Shown here piece after piece: positions 53,928-63,708 of a stretch of 64,000 nucleotides of DNA. The DNA is from JAKFEE01 sp036675815 (GTDB lineage Bacteria; Pseudomonadota; Alphaproteobacteria; Rhodospirillales; Magnetospirillaceae), in the NCBI GenBank assembly GCA_036675815.1, contig JAKFEE010000004.1, positions 1-64,000 of the forward strand. The letters run 5' to 3'. The notes beneath the pieces are model-generated. The model was not told the origin of the DNA and ran no database searches. It saw nothing but the letters and a program-made list of their open reading frames with translations. Each line of letters begins with the position of its first letter. Position 1 is the stretch's first letter. The position numbers were made by a program, and so were the translations under genes.

Positions 53928-55466
53928 TTATGCGCTGGCCGCGGTGAGGCGCAGGACCTTCTTGTCGATCTTGCCGACATTGGTGCGCGGCAACTGGTCG
54001 ACGAATGCGACGGTTGCCGGCACCTTGTATTTGGCGAGATTGGCGCGGCAGTGGGCAAGGATGGCGTCGGCGTCGGCCACTTGGCCGGGGCGCAGCACCA
54101 CATAGGCGCGCACCACCTCGCCGCGATACTCATCCGGCACACCGATCGTCGCGGCCTCGGCCACGGCCGGGTGGGCGAACAGGACCTCGTCGACCTCGCG
54201 CGGATAGACGTTGTAGCCGCCGACGATCACCATGTCCTTCTTGCGGTCGCGGATCCATAGATAGCCGTCGGCATCGAGCTCGCCGATGTCGCCGGTGTAC
54301 AGCCAGCCGTCGCGCAATGCTTCGGCGGTCTCCTGGGGGCGATTGCGGTAGCCCGACATGATCTGGGGACCGCGCGCCCGGATCTCGCCGATGCCGCCCG
54401 CCGGCAACACGGTCGTGCCGTCGGTGACATCGACGATCTGGACCTCGGTGTAGGGCAGCACCGGCCCGGCCGATCCGGCCTTGATCACGCCACCTTCGCG
54501 GACATAGGTCAGCACCGGGCCCGCCTCGGTTTGCCCGAAACCTTCGAGGATGGGCGTTCCGGTCAGATCCCGCCACCGCTTCAGTGTCTCCTCGGGCAGC
54601 GGCGCCGAGCCGGAATAGCAGGTGCGCAGGCTGGCGAAATCGGTCTGGCCGAAGCCCTCGTAGCCCATCAGGCCGATGAAGATGGTCGGCCCGGCAGGCA
54701 GGCGGGTGACGCGCTCGCGCTGCAGCGTCGCCAGCACCAGGTCGGGCTTGTAGCGCGGCAGGATGACCAGCTTGCCGCGGCAATAGCAGGCAAGGTGCAG
54801 GCACATCGCCACGGCGAAGACGTGAAACAGCGGCATCACGCACAGCACGCTCTCGTCTTCCGGGCGCGTCGGCAGCGCGGCCTCGCGCTGGCTGATGTTG
54901 ACCGACATCTGCCGGTGGCTGATGTTGACGCCCTTCGGCAGACCGGTGGTGCCGCCCGTGTATTGCAAGGTCGCCAGATCGTCCGGGCGCGGCAGCGGCT
55001 CGGGCAGGCGCACGCCTGCGTCGTGGCGCCAGGTGTCGAGCAGTCTGCCGCCGTCACCAAGGCGGATGGCAGCGGGGATGGCGAGCGCCCGCAGCAACGG
55101 CTCCACCGTGGCAGCGCTGTCACCATCGTAGATGACCATGGCGGGCGTCGCGTCGCGCAGGATGTGCGCCAGCTCGCGCGCCGTGTACATCGGGTTGATG
55201 GGCGTGGCCTGGGCGCCCGCGGCATGGGCCGCAAACATCGCCACCGCCATGTCGAGGGAGTTGCCGCAGATCAAGGCCACCCGCGACCCGCGCGCGCCCG
55301 AAGCCACCAACTCGTGGGCAAAGCCGGCGACGCAGCGGTAATACTCGACGTAGTCCAGGCGACGCTCGCCGAACACCACGGCCGTGGCTTCGGGGGCGCG
55401 CGCCGCCGCATCGGCCAGCATGTGGACCACGGTCGGATGCACCGGAGGTAGACCGGGAAACGCCAT
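53928..55466 (-). CDS. AMP-dependent acyl-CoA synthetase/ligase
   Basis: Activates a carboxylic acid to its CoA thioester. The roughly 512-residue ANL enzyme has LQYTGGTTGLPKGVNISHRQ, PLFHVFAVAMCLHLACY, EGFGQTEAGPVLTYVRE and the C-terminal GYLWIRDRKKDMVIVGGYNV with catalytic Lys in RTNVGKIDKKVLR. It resembles long-chain or aromatic acid ligases; the substrate is not readable. ATG 55466 is preferred because GGGAG lies nine bases upstream; ATG 55472 would add two residues. Confidence 0.92.
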   Translation of the reverse strand: MAFPGLPPVHPTVVHMLADAAARAPEATAVVFGERRLDYVEYYRCVAGFAHELVASGARGSRVALICGNSLDMAVAMFAAHAAGAQATPINPMYTARELAHILRDATPAMVIYDGDSAATVEPLLRALAIPAAIRLGDGGRLLDTWRHDAGVRLPEPLPRPDDLATLQYTGGTTGLPKGVNISHRQMSVNISQREAALPTRPEDESVLCVMPLFHVFAVAMCLHLACYCRGKLVILPRYKPDLVLATLQRERVTRLPAGPTIFIGLMGYEGFGQTDFASLRTCYSGSAPLPEETLKRWRDLTGTPILEGFGQTEAGPVLTYVREGGVIKAGSAGPVLPYTEVQIVDVTDGTTVLPAGGIGEIRARGPQIMSGYRNRPQETAEALRDGWLYTGDIGELDADGYLWIRDRKKDMVIVGGYNVYPREVDEVLFAHPAVAEAATIGVPDEYRGEVVRAYVVLRPGQVADADAILAHCRANLAKYKVPATVAFVDQLPRTNVGKIDKKVLRLTAASA

Positions 55467-55524
55467 GATCATTCTCCCTGTTCGCGGGTCTTCAAAAGGG
55501 GGAAAACACTATGATCGTTATTCT

Positions 55525-55620
55525 TGTCACCCCCGCGGAAGCGGGGGTCCATTCCTGAGGCGCGCCCACTTAGGCATTTCCGACGGCGGAATGGATTCCC
55601 GCTTTCGCGGGAATGACGAA
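55525..55620. repeat. RPE-like palindromic repeat, copy 1 of a pair
   Basis: It carries the core family sequence GTCACCCCCGCGGAAGCGGG, CATTCCTGAGG, TTTCCGACGGCGGAATGGAT and the second hairpin CCGCTTTCGCGGG. It lies upstream of the acyl-CoA ligase gene and close to another copy at 55648, about 30 bases apart. Confidence 0.85.
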
Positions 55621-55626
55621 GCAACT

Positions 55627-55753
55627 GGATGCCGTTATCCGCCCCTCGTCGTCACCCCCGCGGAAGCGGGGGTCCATTCCTGAGGGCGCGCGCCTAGACT
55701 AGTCAGGCGTTTCCGACGGCGGAATGGATTCCCGCTTTTGCGGGAATGACGGA
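55627..55753. repeat. RPE-like palindromic repeat, copy 2 of a pair
   Basis: The full-length version has the left flank ATGCCGTTATCCGCCC shared with the 44642 copy, the core CGTCACCCCCGCGGAAGCGG, CATTCCTGAGGGCGCGCGCC, and the right hairpin CCCGCTTTTGCGGGAATGAC. It is same-oriented with copy 1, giving an imperfect tandem pair between the hydantoinase and ligase genes. Confidence 0.85.
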
Positions 55754-55794
55754 CAGGGGGCATTTCTTCTCGAACTCGAACGCGGGAGCCAATC

Positions 55795-57702
55795 CTACCA
55801 ACCCGGAGGACGCGAGACGGTGATGTGCGGCCTGACCTCCTCTTCGGTCGGAATCCACGCCGGTTGGATCAACTTGCCCTGGGGATGCAACTGATGGGGG
55901 CCGGTGCCCTCGGTGAAGCCGGTCTTGGCCATCTCGGCGCGCAACGCTTCGGTGGCGGCCTCGTCGATGCGATAGTCGCAGGCTTCGGCGTCGATCTCCT
56001 CGATGACCACGCCGTAGTACTGGCGCGCCGCGTCGACGCTCAACCACTCGTCCATGACGTCGTCGAGGACCAGCCGCGGATCGCGCTTGAGCGGGTCGCC
56101 GAAGCCGCCACCGCCGCTCGACGAATAGTAGACGGTGTCGCCCTTCTTCAGCTCGACGCCGGTGGCGTACATGCCGGCATTGACCTCGCGGGTGGTACCC
56201 TTGTTGACGATCAGCATGCTGCCGCCGCCATTGAGGCCGCCGGCCAGGCCGAACGGCGCGTGCTTCTCGCGGTCGCCATGGATGGTCATGGTGACGTCGG
56301 TCAGCACCTGCAGTTCGCGCACCAGGGCGAAGCCACCGCGCCGCATGCCGTGGCCGCAGGAGTCGGCGCGGGCCTCGTAGGCGGTGTAGATCACCGGGAA
56401 CCAGCGCTCCTCCAGCTCCTGCGGAATGGTCCGCGCGTTGCAGAAGCGCATGAAGATCAGCGACTTGCCGTCCTTGAAGGTGCGTGCGTTCTCGCCGCCG
56501 ACCGCATAGGTATACTGCACGAACGGCTTTTTGGTGCGCGGATTGAAGCCGCCCATGCACAGGTTGGTCAAGGACACCGCCGCCGGATAGACCCGCCACG
56601 GCTGCACCTTGCCCATCGGTCCGGCCAGGCAGGCGATGGTCACCGCCTCGATCTTGTCGAAGGCCCCCGAGCAGTAGCCGGTGGTCGGCGCCGGGAACAC
56701 CACGTCGACGCAGGTGCCGGGCTTGGACACGACCTCGAGATTGCGGATGATGCCGTGGTTCAGCGGGAACAGGCTGGGGAAGCAGATCATGAACCCCAGA
56801 TAGTTGCCGCCGATCAGCGTGGCCCGGCTGCCGCCCCACGAGGCGCGCGGCTGCGGGTCGCTGTCGGTCCAGTCGAAGCTCAGCTTGGTGCCCGTCTTGG
56901 TCAGCTTGCAGTGGACGCGGATCGGTGGTTTGCCGGGGCTCATGACGTCCTGGTCGCCGAAGTCCTCGAACTCCCACTCGCCGTCGGGCAGCGCGGCCAG
57001 TTCAGCCAGCATCAACCGCTCGGTGTAGTCGAACTGCTCCTCATAGGCCTGGAACAGGGTCTCGACGCCATAGCGTTCGCACAGTTCGGTGATGCGCCGG
57101 TCGATGAGGCGCGACGCTTCGAACTGCGCCTGCAGGTCGGCGCGCCGCTCGACCGCGCCACGGATGTTGATGGCGATCAGGCCGAACAGCTCCTCGTTCA
57201 GCTTGTCCTCGACGAACAGGCGGATCGGCGGGATGCGGATGCCTTCGGCATAGCAGCTGGTGGCTTCCGGGTTGAACGTGCCCGGCATCGGCCCGCCCAT
57301 GTCGGCCCAGTGGATGACGGTGCAGGCGAAGGCGACGATCTGGCCCTTGTAGAAGATGGGCCGGATCATGCGGGTGTCGTTGACGTGGCTACCGGTGCGA
57401 TAGGGGTCGCTGAACAGGTAGGTGTCGCCCGGCCGCATCGTCTCCTTGGGGATGTCCTTCATCAGCTCGGCGACGCTGGGCTCGAACGACGCATAGTGGG
57501 CGGCGGCATCGGTATGGCCGTGTGCCACCAGGCGCGCATCGGGGGTGAGGATGGCATTGGAGCGGTCGCGACCCATGCCGATCACCGGGTGATAGGCGAT
57601 GCGCTCGATGGTGGTCGAGGCCTCGTAGCAGGCGGCGACGAAGGCGTTGCGCATCACCTCGAAGGTGATCAGGTCCATCTTGAGGCCAGTGGTATCGGTC
57701 AT
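55795..57702 (-). CDS. Hydantoinase B/oxoprolinase family protein
   Basis: HyuB-type subunit of 635 residues. It pairs with HyuA in ATP-dependent hydantoin or oxoproline hydrolysis, or in acetone-carboxylase-like reactions. Visible blocks are EVMRNAFVAACYEASTTIER, SPDA-like LTPDARLVAHGHTDAAAHYA, GDTYLFSDPYRTGSHVNDTR, GGGMRRGG-like GHGMRRGGFALVRELQ, and SSSGGGGFGDPLKRDP. ATG 57702 is 11 bases after the HyuA stop. It ends just before the tandem repeats. The substrate is unknown. Confidence 0.9.
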   Translation of the reverse strand: MTDTTGLKMDLITFEVMRNAFVAACYEASTTIERIAYHPVIGMGRDRSNAILTPDARLVAHGHTDAAAHYASFEPSVAELMKDIPKETMRPGDTYLFSDPYRTGSHVNDTRMIRPIFYKGQIVAFACTVIHWADMGGPMPGTFNPEATSCYAEGIRIPPIRLFVEDKLNEELFGLIAINIRGAVERRADLQAQFEASRLIDRRITELCERYGVETLFQAYEEQFDYTERLMLAELAALPDGEWEFEDFGDQDVMSPGKPPIRVHCKLTKTGTKLSFDWTDSDPQPRASWGGSRATLIGGNYLGFMICFPSLFPLNHGIIRNLEVVSKPGTCVDVVFPAPTTGYCSGAFDKIEAVTIACLAGPMGKVQPWRVYPAAVSLTNLCMGGFNPRTKKPFVQYTYAVGGENARTFKDGKSLIFMRFCNARTIPQELEERWFPVIYTAYEARADSCGHGMRRGGFALVRELQVLTDVTMTIHGDREKHAPFGLAGGLNGGGSMLIVNKGTTREVNAGMYATGVELKKGDTVYYSSSGGGGFGDPLKRDPRLVLDDVMDEWLSVDAARQYYGVVIEEIDAEACDYRIDEAATEALRAEMAKTGFTEGTGPHQLHPQGKLIQPAWIPTEEEVRPHITVSRPPGW

Positions 57703-57713
57703 GACGTTCCTCC

Positions 57714-59771
57714 TCAGCGCTCGACGGTGATGACGAGGTTGCCGTAGTCGTCGACCCGGCAATGAGTGCGCGGCGGCATCACCACGGTGGTATCGGCCTG
57801 TTCGATGATGGCAGGGCCGTCGAAGGTGGCACCGGCCGGCAGCATGTCGCGCTGATAGATGCTGGTGTCGACGAAGCCGGCGTCCTTGAACCACACCTGG
57901 CGGTCGGGCTTGCGGGCATCCGACAGCGTCGTCTTGCGGTCGATCTTCTGCAGGTCCGGCTTGGCGATCTTGCCCATGGCGACCACGCGCAGGTTGACGA
58001 TCTCGATCGGGGTGTAGCCGGTGGGCAGGTTGTAGCCGTAGGCCTCCTTCATCAGCCTGAGGAAGTTCTCGGTGATCTCGGCCAAGCCGTCGATGCGGCC
58101 GGGGGCCACGTCGACGGTGAAGAAGCGGCTCTGGCTGAAATACTTGACGTCGGCCAGGCGCTGCACGGTGATGTCGGCCTCGGCGATGCCTTCGCTCTTG
58201 ATGGTCTCGACGGCGCGGCCGACCAGCTTGTCGAATTCGGCGTTCAGCCAGTCATAGTCGAGCTCGTCCTCGACCTTGTGGATGGCCACGGTGAACTCGT
58301 GCTTCATGTCGACGCGGATGGCGCCGAAAGCCGAGGCATAGCCGGGCAGCGGCGGCACCACCACGGTGGCCGACCCGATCTCACGGGCGAGGTCGCAGGC
58401 ATAGAGCGCGCCACCGCCGCCATAGGGCACGATGGCGAAGTCGCGGGGATCCCAGCCGCGCGCCACCGTCTGGATGCGCATGGCCATCATCAGATTGGTC
58501 ATGGCCACCTGGTACATGTTGGCGGCGGCGTCCTCGGCCGACCAGCCGTAGACGGCGCCGATCTTCTCGGCCAGCGCCTTGCGCGACAGCGCCCCGTCGA
58601 CCGTGAGTTCGCCGCCGAGATAGTAGTTGGGATCGATGCGACCGAGCACGATCTGGCAGTCGGTGTTGGTCGGCTCGTCGCCACCCTGGCCGTAGCAGGC
58701 CGGCCCGGGCACCGCGCCCATGGACTGCGGCCCGACATTCAGGATCTTGCCCTTGTCCACCCAGCCGATGGAGCCGCCGCCGGAGCCGATATAGACGGTA
58801 TCCACGCTGGGCAGGCAGCACGGCACGTTCCACAGGATCTTCCACTCATGGGTGATCGCCGGGCTGCCGCGGTAGATCATCGACACGTTGTTGGTGGTGC
58901 CGCCGGTCTCGAAGGCGATGACGTTGTCGAACCCGGCCAGCGAGCCTATGTAGCCGGCCATGCCGACGGCACCAGACACCGGCGACGAATGGAAGGTGCG
59001 CGCCGGCATCTTGGAAGCCTCGTCCATGCCGATGACGCCGCCGCCCGACGTGGTGACCAGGATCGGCCCGGAGAAGTTCCAATCCTTCTTTAGCCGGTTG
59101 GACAGGCCGTGCAGGTAGTTCTTGAGGATCGGGGCGATATAGGCATTGAGCACGGTCGTGCAGGTGCGCTCGAATTCCAGCATCTGCGGCAGCACCTCGT
59201 GCGACAAGGTGACGTCGACCTCGGGCACCTCCTCTTGCAGGATCTCGCGGGTGCGGATCTCATGCACCGGGTTCATGAACGAATCCATGTAGACCACCGC
59301 CACCGACTGGATGCCGCGCTTGCGGATCTTGCGGGCGGCGGTGCGCACGTCGTCCTCGTCCAGCGGCACCATGACCTCGCCATAGGGGCTGACGCGCTCC
59401 TTCACCGTCAGCACGTCGCGGCGCGGCACGATCAGTTCCGGCGGATCCCAGTCCAGCTCGAAGGCGGAGATGCGCTCGGCGCGGCCGCCGCCGAGGACGT
59501 CGCGAAAGCCGATGGTGGTGATCAGCGCCGTCTTGACGCCTTTGCGCTCCAAAATGGCGTTGGTCGACACGGTGGCGCCGTGGCGGAAGGACAAGGTTTC
59601 CTCGCCCAGCAGCCCGGCTCGGCGCAAGCCGTTGATGACGCCATCGAAATAAGTCGGCGGCGTCGACGGCACCTTGCCGATGCGCTGCTCGCCGGTCTCG
59701 AGGTTGACGCCGATGACGTCGGTGAACGTGCCGCCGATGTCGGTGCCGACCACCCATTTGGCTTTGCTCAT
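57714..59771 (-). CDS. Hydantoinase/oxoprolinase family protein A
   Basis: HyuA-type subunit of 685 residues with an ASKHA ATPase fold. The N-terminal phosphate motif is VVGTDIGGTFTDVIGVNL, followed by FRHGATVSTNAILERKGVKT and the second phosphate/adenosine region including AFETGGTTNNVSMIYRGSP. The end has the family block ATFDGPAIIEQADTTVVMPP. It leads the minus-strand operon. It is divergent from the Mo-hydroxylase operon, so both probably share a control region at 59772-60056. A ring-opening or carboxylation role is inferred. Confidence 0.9.
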   Translation of the reverse strand: MSKAKWVVGTDIGGTFTDVIGVNLETGEQRIGKVPSTPPTYFDGVINGLRRAGLLGEETLSFRHGATVSTNAILERKGVKTALITTIGFRDVLGGGRAERISAFELDWDPPELIVPRRDVLTVKERVSPYGEVMVPLDEDDVRTAARKIRKRGIQSVAVVYMDSFMNPVHEIRTREILQEEVPEVDVTLSHEVLPQMLEFERTCTTVLNAYIAPILKNYLHGLSNRLKKDWNFSGPILVTTSGGGVIGMDEASKMPARTFHSSPVSGAVGMAGYIGSLAGFDNVIAFETGGTTNNVSMIYRGSPAITHEWKILWNVPCCLPSVDTVYIGSGGGSIGWVDKGKILNVGPQSMGAVPGPACYGQGGDEPTNTDCQIVLGRIDPNYYLGGELTVDGALSRKALAEKIGAVYGWSAEDAAANMYQVAMTNLMMAMRIQTVARGWDPRDFAIVPYGGGGALYACDLAREIGSATVVVPPLPGYASAFGAIRVDMKHEFTVAIHKVEDELDYDWLNAEFDKLVGRAVETIKSEGIAEADITVQRLADVKYFSQSRFFTVDVAPGRIDGLAEITENFLRLMKEAYGYNLPTGYTPIEIVNLRVVAMGKIAKPDLQKIDRKTTLSDARKPDRQVWFKDAGFVDTSIYQRDMLPAGATFDGPAIIEQADTTVVMPPRTHCRVDDYGNLVITVER

Positions 59772-60056
59772 GTGACCTCCCTTTGACCTCCGGCCATACC
59801 GCCGGTCGGCGCCTCATTGAGCGAACTTGCCCAAAAACGAGCGTCGTTCATTAAAGAATGTTAGTCACTTTTGTAGGCCGGTCGTCAAGAGCCGAAATCG
59901 ATCGCCGACGGCGCTGATCTGCGCTATCACCTTTGGTTGGGGTTGGCGCGAAGGCATCTCCGGGATATAAAGGAACGCCATTCTGTATTGACGGCCCGCG
60001 GGCCATCTGAGACGCTTGGCGCAACCCGGAACAACCGGGATCGGAGGGGAGGCGTG
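59772..60056. promoter_or_regulatory. Divergent control region of the catabolic locus
   Basis: 285 bases between the hyuA-like and coxM-like genes. No gene is seen. It is AT-richer near 59820-59880 and should contain both promoters. A TetR-type operator is likely but no clean palindrome was found. GGAGGGGAGG at the right edge is the ribosome site of the coxM-like gene. Confidence 0.5.
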
Positions 60057-60914
60057 ATGACCTCGTTCCTTGAACCTCGCACGGTCGCCGAGGCCGTGGC
60101 CTGTCTTGCCCATCATCCCGACGCCCGCTGCCTGTCGGGCGGTGCCACCTTGGTGGCGATGATGAACGCAGGCCTGGCGGACCCGCCGGCCATCGTCAGC
60201 CTGCAACGGATCGAGTCGCTGGCGGGCATCGCCGTGGGTGAAAACGGCGCGGCCACCATCGGCTGCATGACGCGCCATCGAACGACGGCTGCCGAGGCCC
60301 GCCTCGTCGGCAGCCAGGAGGTGGTGCGGCTGGCCGCCCAGCGCATCGCCACGCCGCCCATCCGCAACATGGGCACCATCGGCGGCTCGATCAGTTTCGC
60401 CGACCCGGCAGCCGACTATCCCGCCGCTCTCGTCGCCGCCGACGCCGAGATCGAGGTCGTCGGCGCCGCCGGCACGCGACGGATCGCCGCGCAGGATTTC
60501 TTCGTGGACTGGTACACGACGGCGCTCGCGGCCGGAGAGTTCGTGATCGGCGTTCGCCTCCCGCCGGCGCCGCGGGCGGCCGCTGTCTACGACAAGTTGG
60601 TCAAGACCGAGGGCGACATGGGCATTGCCACCGTCGCCGTGGTGGTCGCCATGGATGGCGGCCGCTGCACCGATCTGCGGGTGGCCGTTGGCGCCTGCGG
60701 CCCGCGGCCCGTGCGGCTGCGCGACGCCGAAGCGGCGCTCATCGGCGGTCCGCTCGACACCCAGGCGGTCGCCGAACTGGGACGGCGCCTCGCCGAGGCG
60801 CTCGATCCCGTCGACGACGTGCGCGCCTCGTCGGATTACCGGCGCCTGGTGGTGCCACGGATGGTCGGGCGCGCCGTCGCTGCGGCGCGCGCCAAGGCGG
60901 AGGCCGCATCATGA
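60057..60914 (+). CDS. FAD-binding subunit of a Mo hydroxylase (CoxM-like)
   Basis: Middle subunit of a xanthine-oxidase-family enzyme, passing electrons from the Fe-S subunit to FAD. The 285-residue product has the FAD motifs RCLSGGATLVAMMNAG and PIRNMGTIGGSISFADPAAD, and a C-terminal CODH-flavoprotein domain (VGACGPRPVRLRDAEA). It overlaps the Fe-S subunit start by four bases. Confidence 0.92.
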   Translation: MTSFLEPRTVAEAVACLAHHPDARCLSGGATLVAMMNAGLADPPAIVSLQRIESLAGIAVGENGAATIGCMTRHRTTAAEARLVGSQEVVRLAAQRIATPPIRNMGTIGGSISFADPAADYPAALVAADAEIEVVGAAGTRRIAAQDFFVDWYTTALAAGEFVIGVRLPPAPRAAAVYDKLVKTEGDMGIATVAVVVAMDGGRCTDLRVAVGACGPRPVRLRDAEAALIGGPLDTQAVAELGRRLAEALDPVDDVRASSDYRRLVVPRMVGRAVAAARAKAEAAS

Positions 60915-61390
60915 CAATGGATCAAACCATGGCCACGGTGTCGTTGCGCATCAACGACGTCGAGCACGCCGTTCCCGCCGACGGCAGGACGACCTTGCTC
61001 GAGGTGCTTCGCGAAACATTGGGGCTGACCGGCGCCAAGCGCGGCTGTAACCAGGGCGTCTGCGGTGCCTGCACGGTATTGCTCGATGGCCGCCCGGTGC
61101 GCGGGTGCCTGATGCTGGCCGCCGCCTGCGCGGGCCATGACATCACCACGATCGAAGGCCTGGCCGAGGGTAACGATCTGACCCCGGTGCAGGAGGCGTT
61201 CGTCGAGCATGGCGCCGTCCAGTGCGGGTTCTGTACCTCCGGCATGGTGCTGACGGCGACGGCGCTGCTCAAGGAAACGCCGCACCCGAACGTCGCCGCA
61301 GCGCGTGCCGCCATGTCGGGGAACCTTTGCCGTTGCAGCGGCTACCGTAAGATCATCGATGCCGTCGTTGCCGCCGGAGGTGCGCGATGA
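60911..61390 (+). CDS. [2Fe-2S] subunit of a Mo hydroxylase (CoxS-like)
   Basis: Small subunit of 159 residues with two [2Fe-2S] clusters. The plant-ferredoxin-type ligands are in GCNQGVCGACTVLLDGRPVR and the helical-domain ligands are in VQCGFCTSGMVLTA and NLCRCSGYRKI. It starts at ATG overlapping the previous stop, and its own stop overlaps the large-subunit ATG. Confidence 0.94.
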   Translation: MTMDQTMATVSLRINDVEHAVPADGRTTLLEVLRETLGLTGAKRGCNQGVCGACTVLLDGRPVRGCLMLAAACAGHDITTIEGLAEGNDLTPVQEAFVEHGAVQCGFCTSGMVLTATALLKETPHPNVAAARAAMSGNLCRCSGYRKIIDAVVAAGGAR

Positions 61391-63696
61391 ACACCTATGC
61401 GAGCCAAGTCGGGCAGAGCATCCCCAAGGTCGACGTCCGCGCCAAAGTCACCGGCCGCGCCGCCTACATCGCCGACCTCAGCCGGCCCGGCATGCTGCAC
61501 GGCGCCGTGCTCCAGAGCCCCCATGCGCATGCGCGCATCCTCGGTTATGACACCAGCAAGGCGCTGGCCGTGCCCGGGGTCCGCTGCGTTCTGACCGGCG
61601 CCGATTTTACCGAGCACTTCATGGGGCCTTTCATCAAGGACGAGGGCCCGATCGCCATCGGCAAGGTCCGCTATGTCGGCGAGCCGGTGGCGGTGGTGGC
61701 GGCCGACGACGAGCCGACCGCCCGCCGCGCGGCGCGCCTGATCGAGGTCGCGTACGAGGAGCTGCCGGCGGTGTTGACGCCGGAGGAAGCCCTGGCGCCG
61801 GGCGCGCCGCTGGTGCACGAGCACCTCGATTCCTACGTCAAGGTGTTCGACGCCAAATGCGAAGGCAACCAGTTCTCCTACACCGAGCTGGCCGAGGGTG
61901 ACGTCGAACGCGCCTTCGCCGAATGCGACATCGTCGTCGAGGGCACCTACGAGACCCAGGCGCAATACCATCTGTCGCTGGAGCCGTGCGGGGCGCTGGC
62001 CGAGGTCGACGCCAACGGCCGCGTTCACCTGTGGTCGGCCAACCAGTCGGTTTTTCGCGTGCAGGCCAACGTGTGTGAATCGCTGGGCCTGCCGATGTCG
62101 CGCCTGCATTCGATGACGCCCACCGTCGGTGCCGGCTTCGGCAACAAGATGGAAGCCCATATCCAGCCGCTGGTGGTGGCCCTGGCATTGGCGGCGCAGC
62201 GGCCGGTCAAGATGATCCTGTCGCGCGAGGAGGATTTCGAGATGGTGCGGGCGCGCCATCCCTTCAAAATCCGCATTCGCACCGGCGCGCGCAAGGACGG
62301 GACCCTGCTGGCGCGCGAGGTCGAAACGCTGCTCGACGGCGGCGCCTACGCCGATGACAGCCCGGGGGTGCTGGGCTACAGCCTGCTGATGGCGCGCGGG
62401 CCGTACAGCATACCCAATACCCGCTGCTTCGGCCGGGTCGTCTACACCAACAAGATGCGGTTCGGCGCCTTCCGCGGTTTCGGCAACGGGCAGGTGGCCT
62501 TCGCCGGCGAGCAGCAGATCGATGAAATCGCGCATCGGCTCGGCATCGATCCCCTGGACATGCGCCTGCGCAACGCCCTGCGTCCGGGGGAGCCGTGGTT
62601 CGGTGGCCAGCAGGTCAACTCGAACGGTCTGGCCGAGTGCCTGGAGGCCGTGCGCGAGCGCTCGGGGTGGAAGCGGCCGCGGCCGTCGCGGCCGGGGGTC
62701 AAGCTCGGCTACGGGGTGTCCGCCTGCGCCCATGTCGGCGGATTACTGGCGACCAGCGCCATCGTGCGCATGCTGGAGGACGGCACCTTCGTGCTCAATA
62801 CCGGGGCCACCGACATCGGCCAGGGCTCCGACACGGTGTTGAGCCAGATCTGCGCCGATAGCTTGAGGGTGCCGGTGGCCAACGTCGTCTGCGCCACGCC
62901 CGATACGGACGGGTCGCCGTACAACTGGGGGACCACCGCCTCGCGCGTCACCTACACCACCGGGCGGGCGGTGGCCGGCGCCGCCGGCGAGGTCGTCCGC
63001 CAGATCAAGGAAGCGGCGGCCGAGATGCTGACTTGCCCGGTCGATGCCCTGGAAGTGCGCGACGGCGGTTTCGTCGCCGTCACCGGGTCGAACACGGCGC
63101 TGCCCTATGGCGCCGTCGCCGGGTTCACGCATTGGGCCAGCCGTGGCCCGATCGTCGGCGCGAAGAGCCTGATCTACGATTCGCCCACCATCGATCCCAA
63201 GCGCGCCGTGGCCGTGGGGCTGCCGTTCAGCCGCATCGGCGTGTTCAGCTTCAACGCCCTGGTCGTCGAGGTCGAGATCGACGAGGTCACCGGCAAAATG
63301 AGCGTCACCCGGGCGTGGTCGGCCAACGACGTCGGCCGCGCCATCAACCCGCGTCTGGTCGAGGGGCAGATCGAGGGCGGCTTCGTCCAGGGCCTGGGCT
63401 TCGCCCTGACCGAGGAGCTGGTGTGGGATGGGCCGCGCCTGTCCAACCCGACGCTGATGGACTACAAGGCTCCCGGCGCCGCCGACGTGCCGTACGAGAT
63501 CCACACCATCATCGTCGAGCATCCCGAGCCGGACGGCCCGTTCGGCGCCAAGGGGGTGGGCGAGATCAGCCTGGTCGGCGTGCCCGCGGCCATTGCCAAC
63601 GCGGCGTTCGACGCCATGGGCACAAGGCTGCGCAAGCTGCCGATGACGCCGGAACGCGTGCTGGGTGCCATGCTCGACGACGGGGCGGCGGACTGA
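61387..63696 (+). CDS. Molybdopterin-binding large subunit of a Mo hydroxylase (CoxL/XdhB-like)
   Basis: Catalytic subunit of 769 residues that hydroxylates its substrate with water-derived oxygen. It has the aldehyde oxidase/xanthine dehydrogenase a/b hammerhead (about 15-130: KVTGRAAYIADLSRPGMLHG) and the molybdopterin domain (PTVGAGFGNKMEAHIQPLVV, MRFGAFRGFGNGQVAFAGEQ). The catalytic Glu is in GAKGVGEISLVGVPAAI near the end. It lacks the AYRCSFR loop of true CO dehydrogenase, so CO is not the substrate. An aromatic or acyl-CoA substrate fits the neighbours. Confidence 0.92.
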   Translation: MNTYASQVGQSIPKVDVRAKVTGRAAYIADLSRPGMLHGAVLQSPHAHARILGYDTSKALAVPGVRCVLTGADFTEHFMGPFIKDEGPIAIGKVRYVGEPVAVVAADDEPTARRAARLIEVAYEELPAVLTPEEALAPGAPLVHEHLDSYVKVFDAKCEGNQFSYTELAEGDVERAFAECDIVVEGTYETQAQYHLSLEPCGALAEVDANGRVHLWSANQSVFRVQANVCESLGLPMSRLHSMTPTVGAGFGNKMEAHIQPLVVALALAAQRPVKMILSREEDFEMVRARHPFKIRIRTGARKDGTLLAREVETLLDGGAYADDSPGVLGYSLLMARGPYSIPNTRCFGRVVYTNKMRFGAFRGFGNGQVAFAGEQQIDEIAHRLGIDPLDMRLRNALRPGEPWFGGQQVNSNGLAECLEAVRERSGWKRPRPSRPGVKLGYGVSACAHVGGLLATSAIVRMLEDGTFVLNTGATDIGQGSDTVLSQICADSLRVPVANVVCATPDTDGSPYNWGTTASRVTYTTGRAVAGAAGEVVRQIKEAAAEMLTCPVDALEVRDGGFVAVTGSNTALPYGAVAGFTHWASRGPIVGAKSLIYDSPTIDPKRAVAVGLPFSRIGVFSFNALVVEVEIDEVTGKMSVTRAWSANDVGRAINPRLVEGQIEGGFVQGLGFALTEELVWDGPRLSNPTLMDYKAPGAADVPYEIHTIIVEHPEPDGPFGAKGVGEISLVGVPAAIANAAFDAMGTRLRKLPMTPERVLGAMLDDGAAD

Positions 63697-63708
63697 AGCT
63701 TTGGGTCG

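Noticed and set aside
55825..57747. Plus-strand frame opposite the hydantoinase B gene
   Set aside because: Antisense shadow; no domain and no start signal.
61387..63696. True CO dehydrogenase large subunit
   Set aside because: The diagnostic AYRCSFR active-site loop is missing; the loop reads GAFRGFG, as in other Mo hydroxylases.
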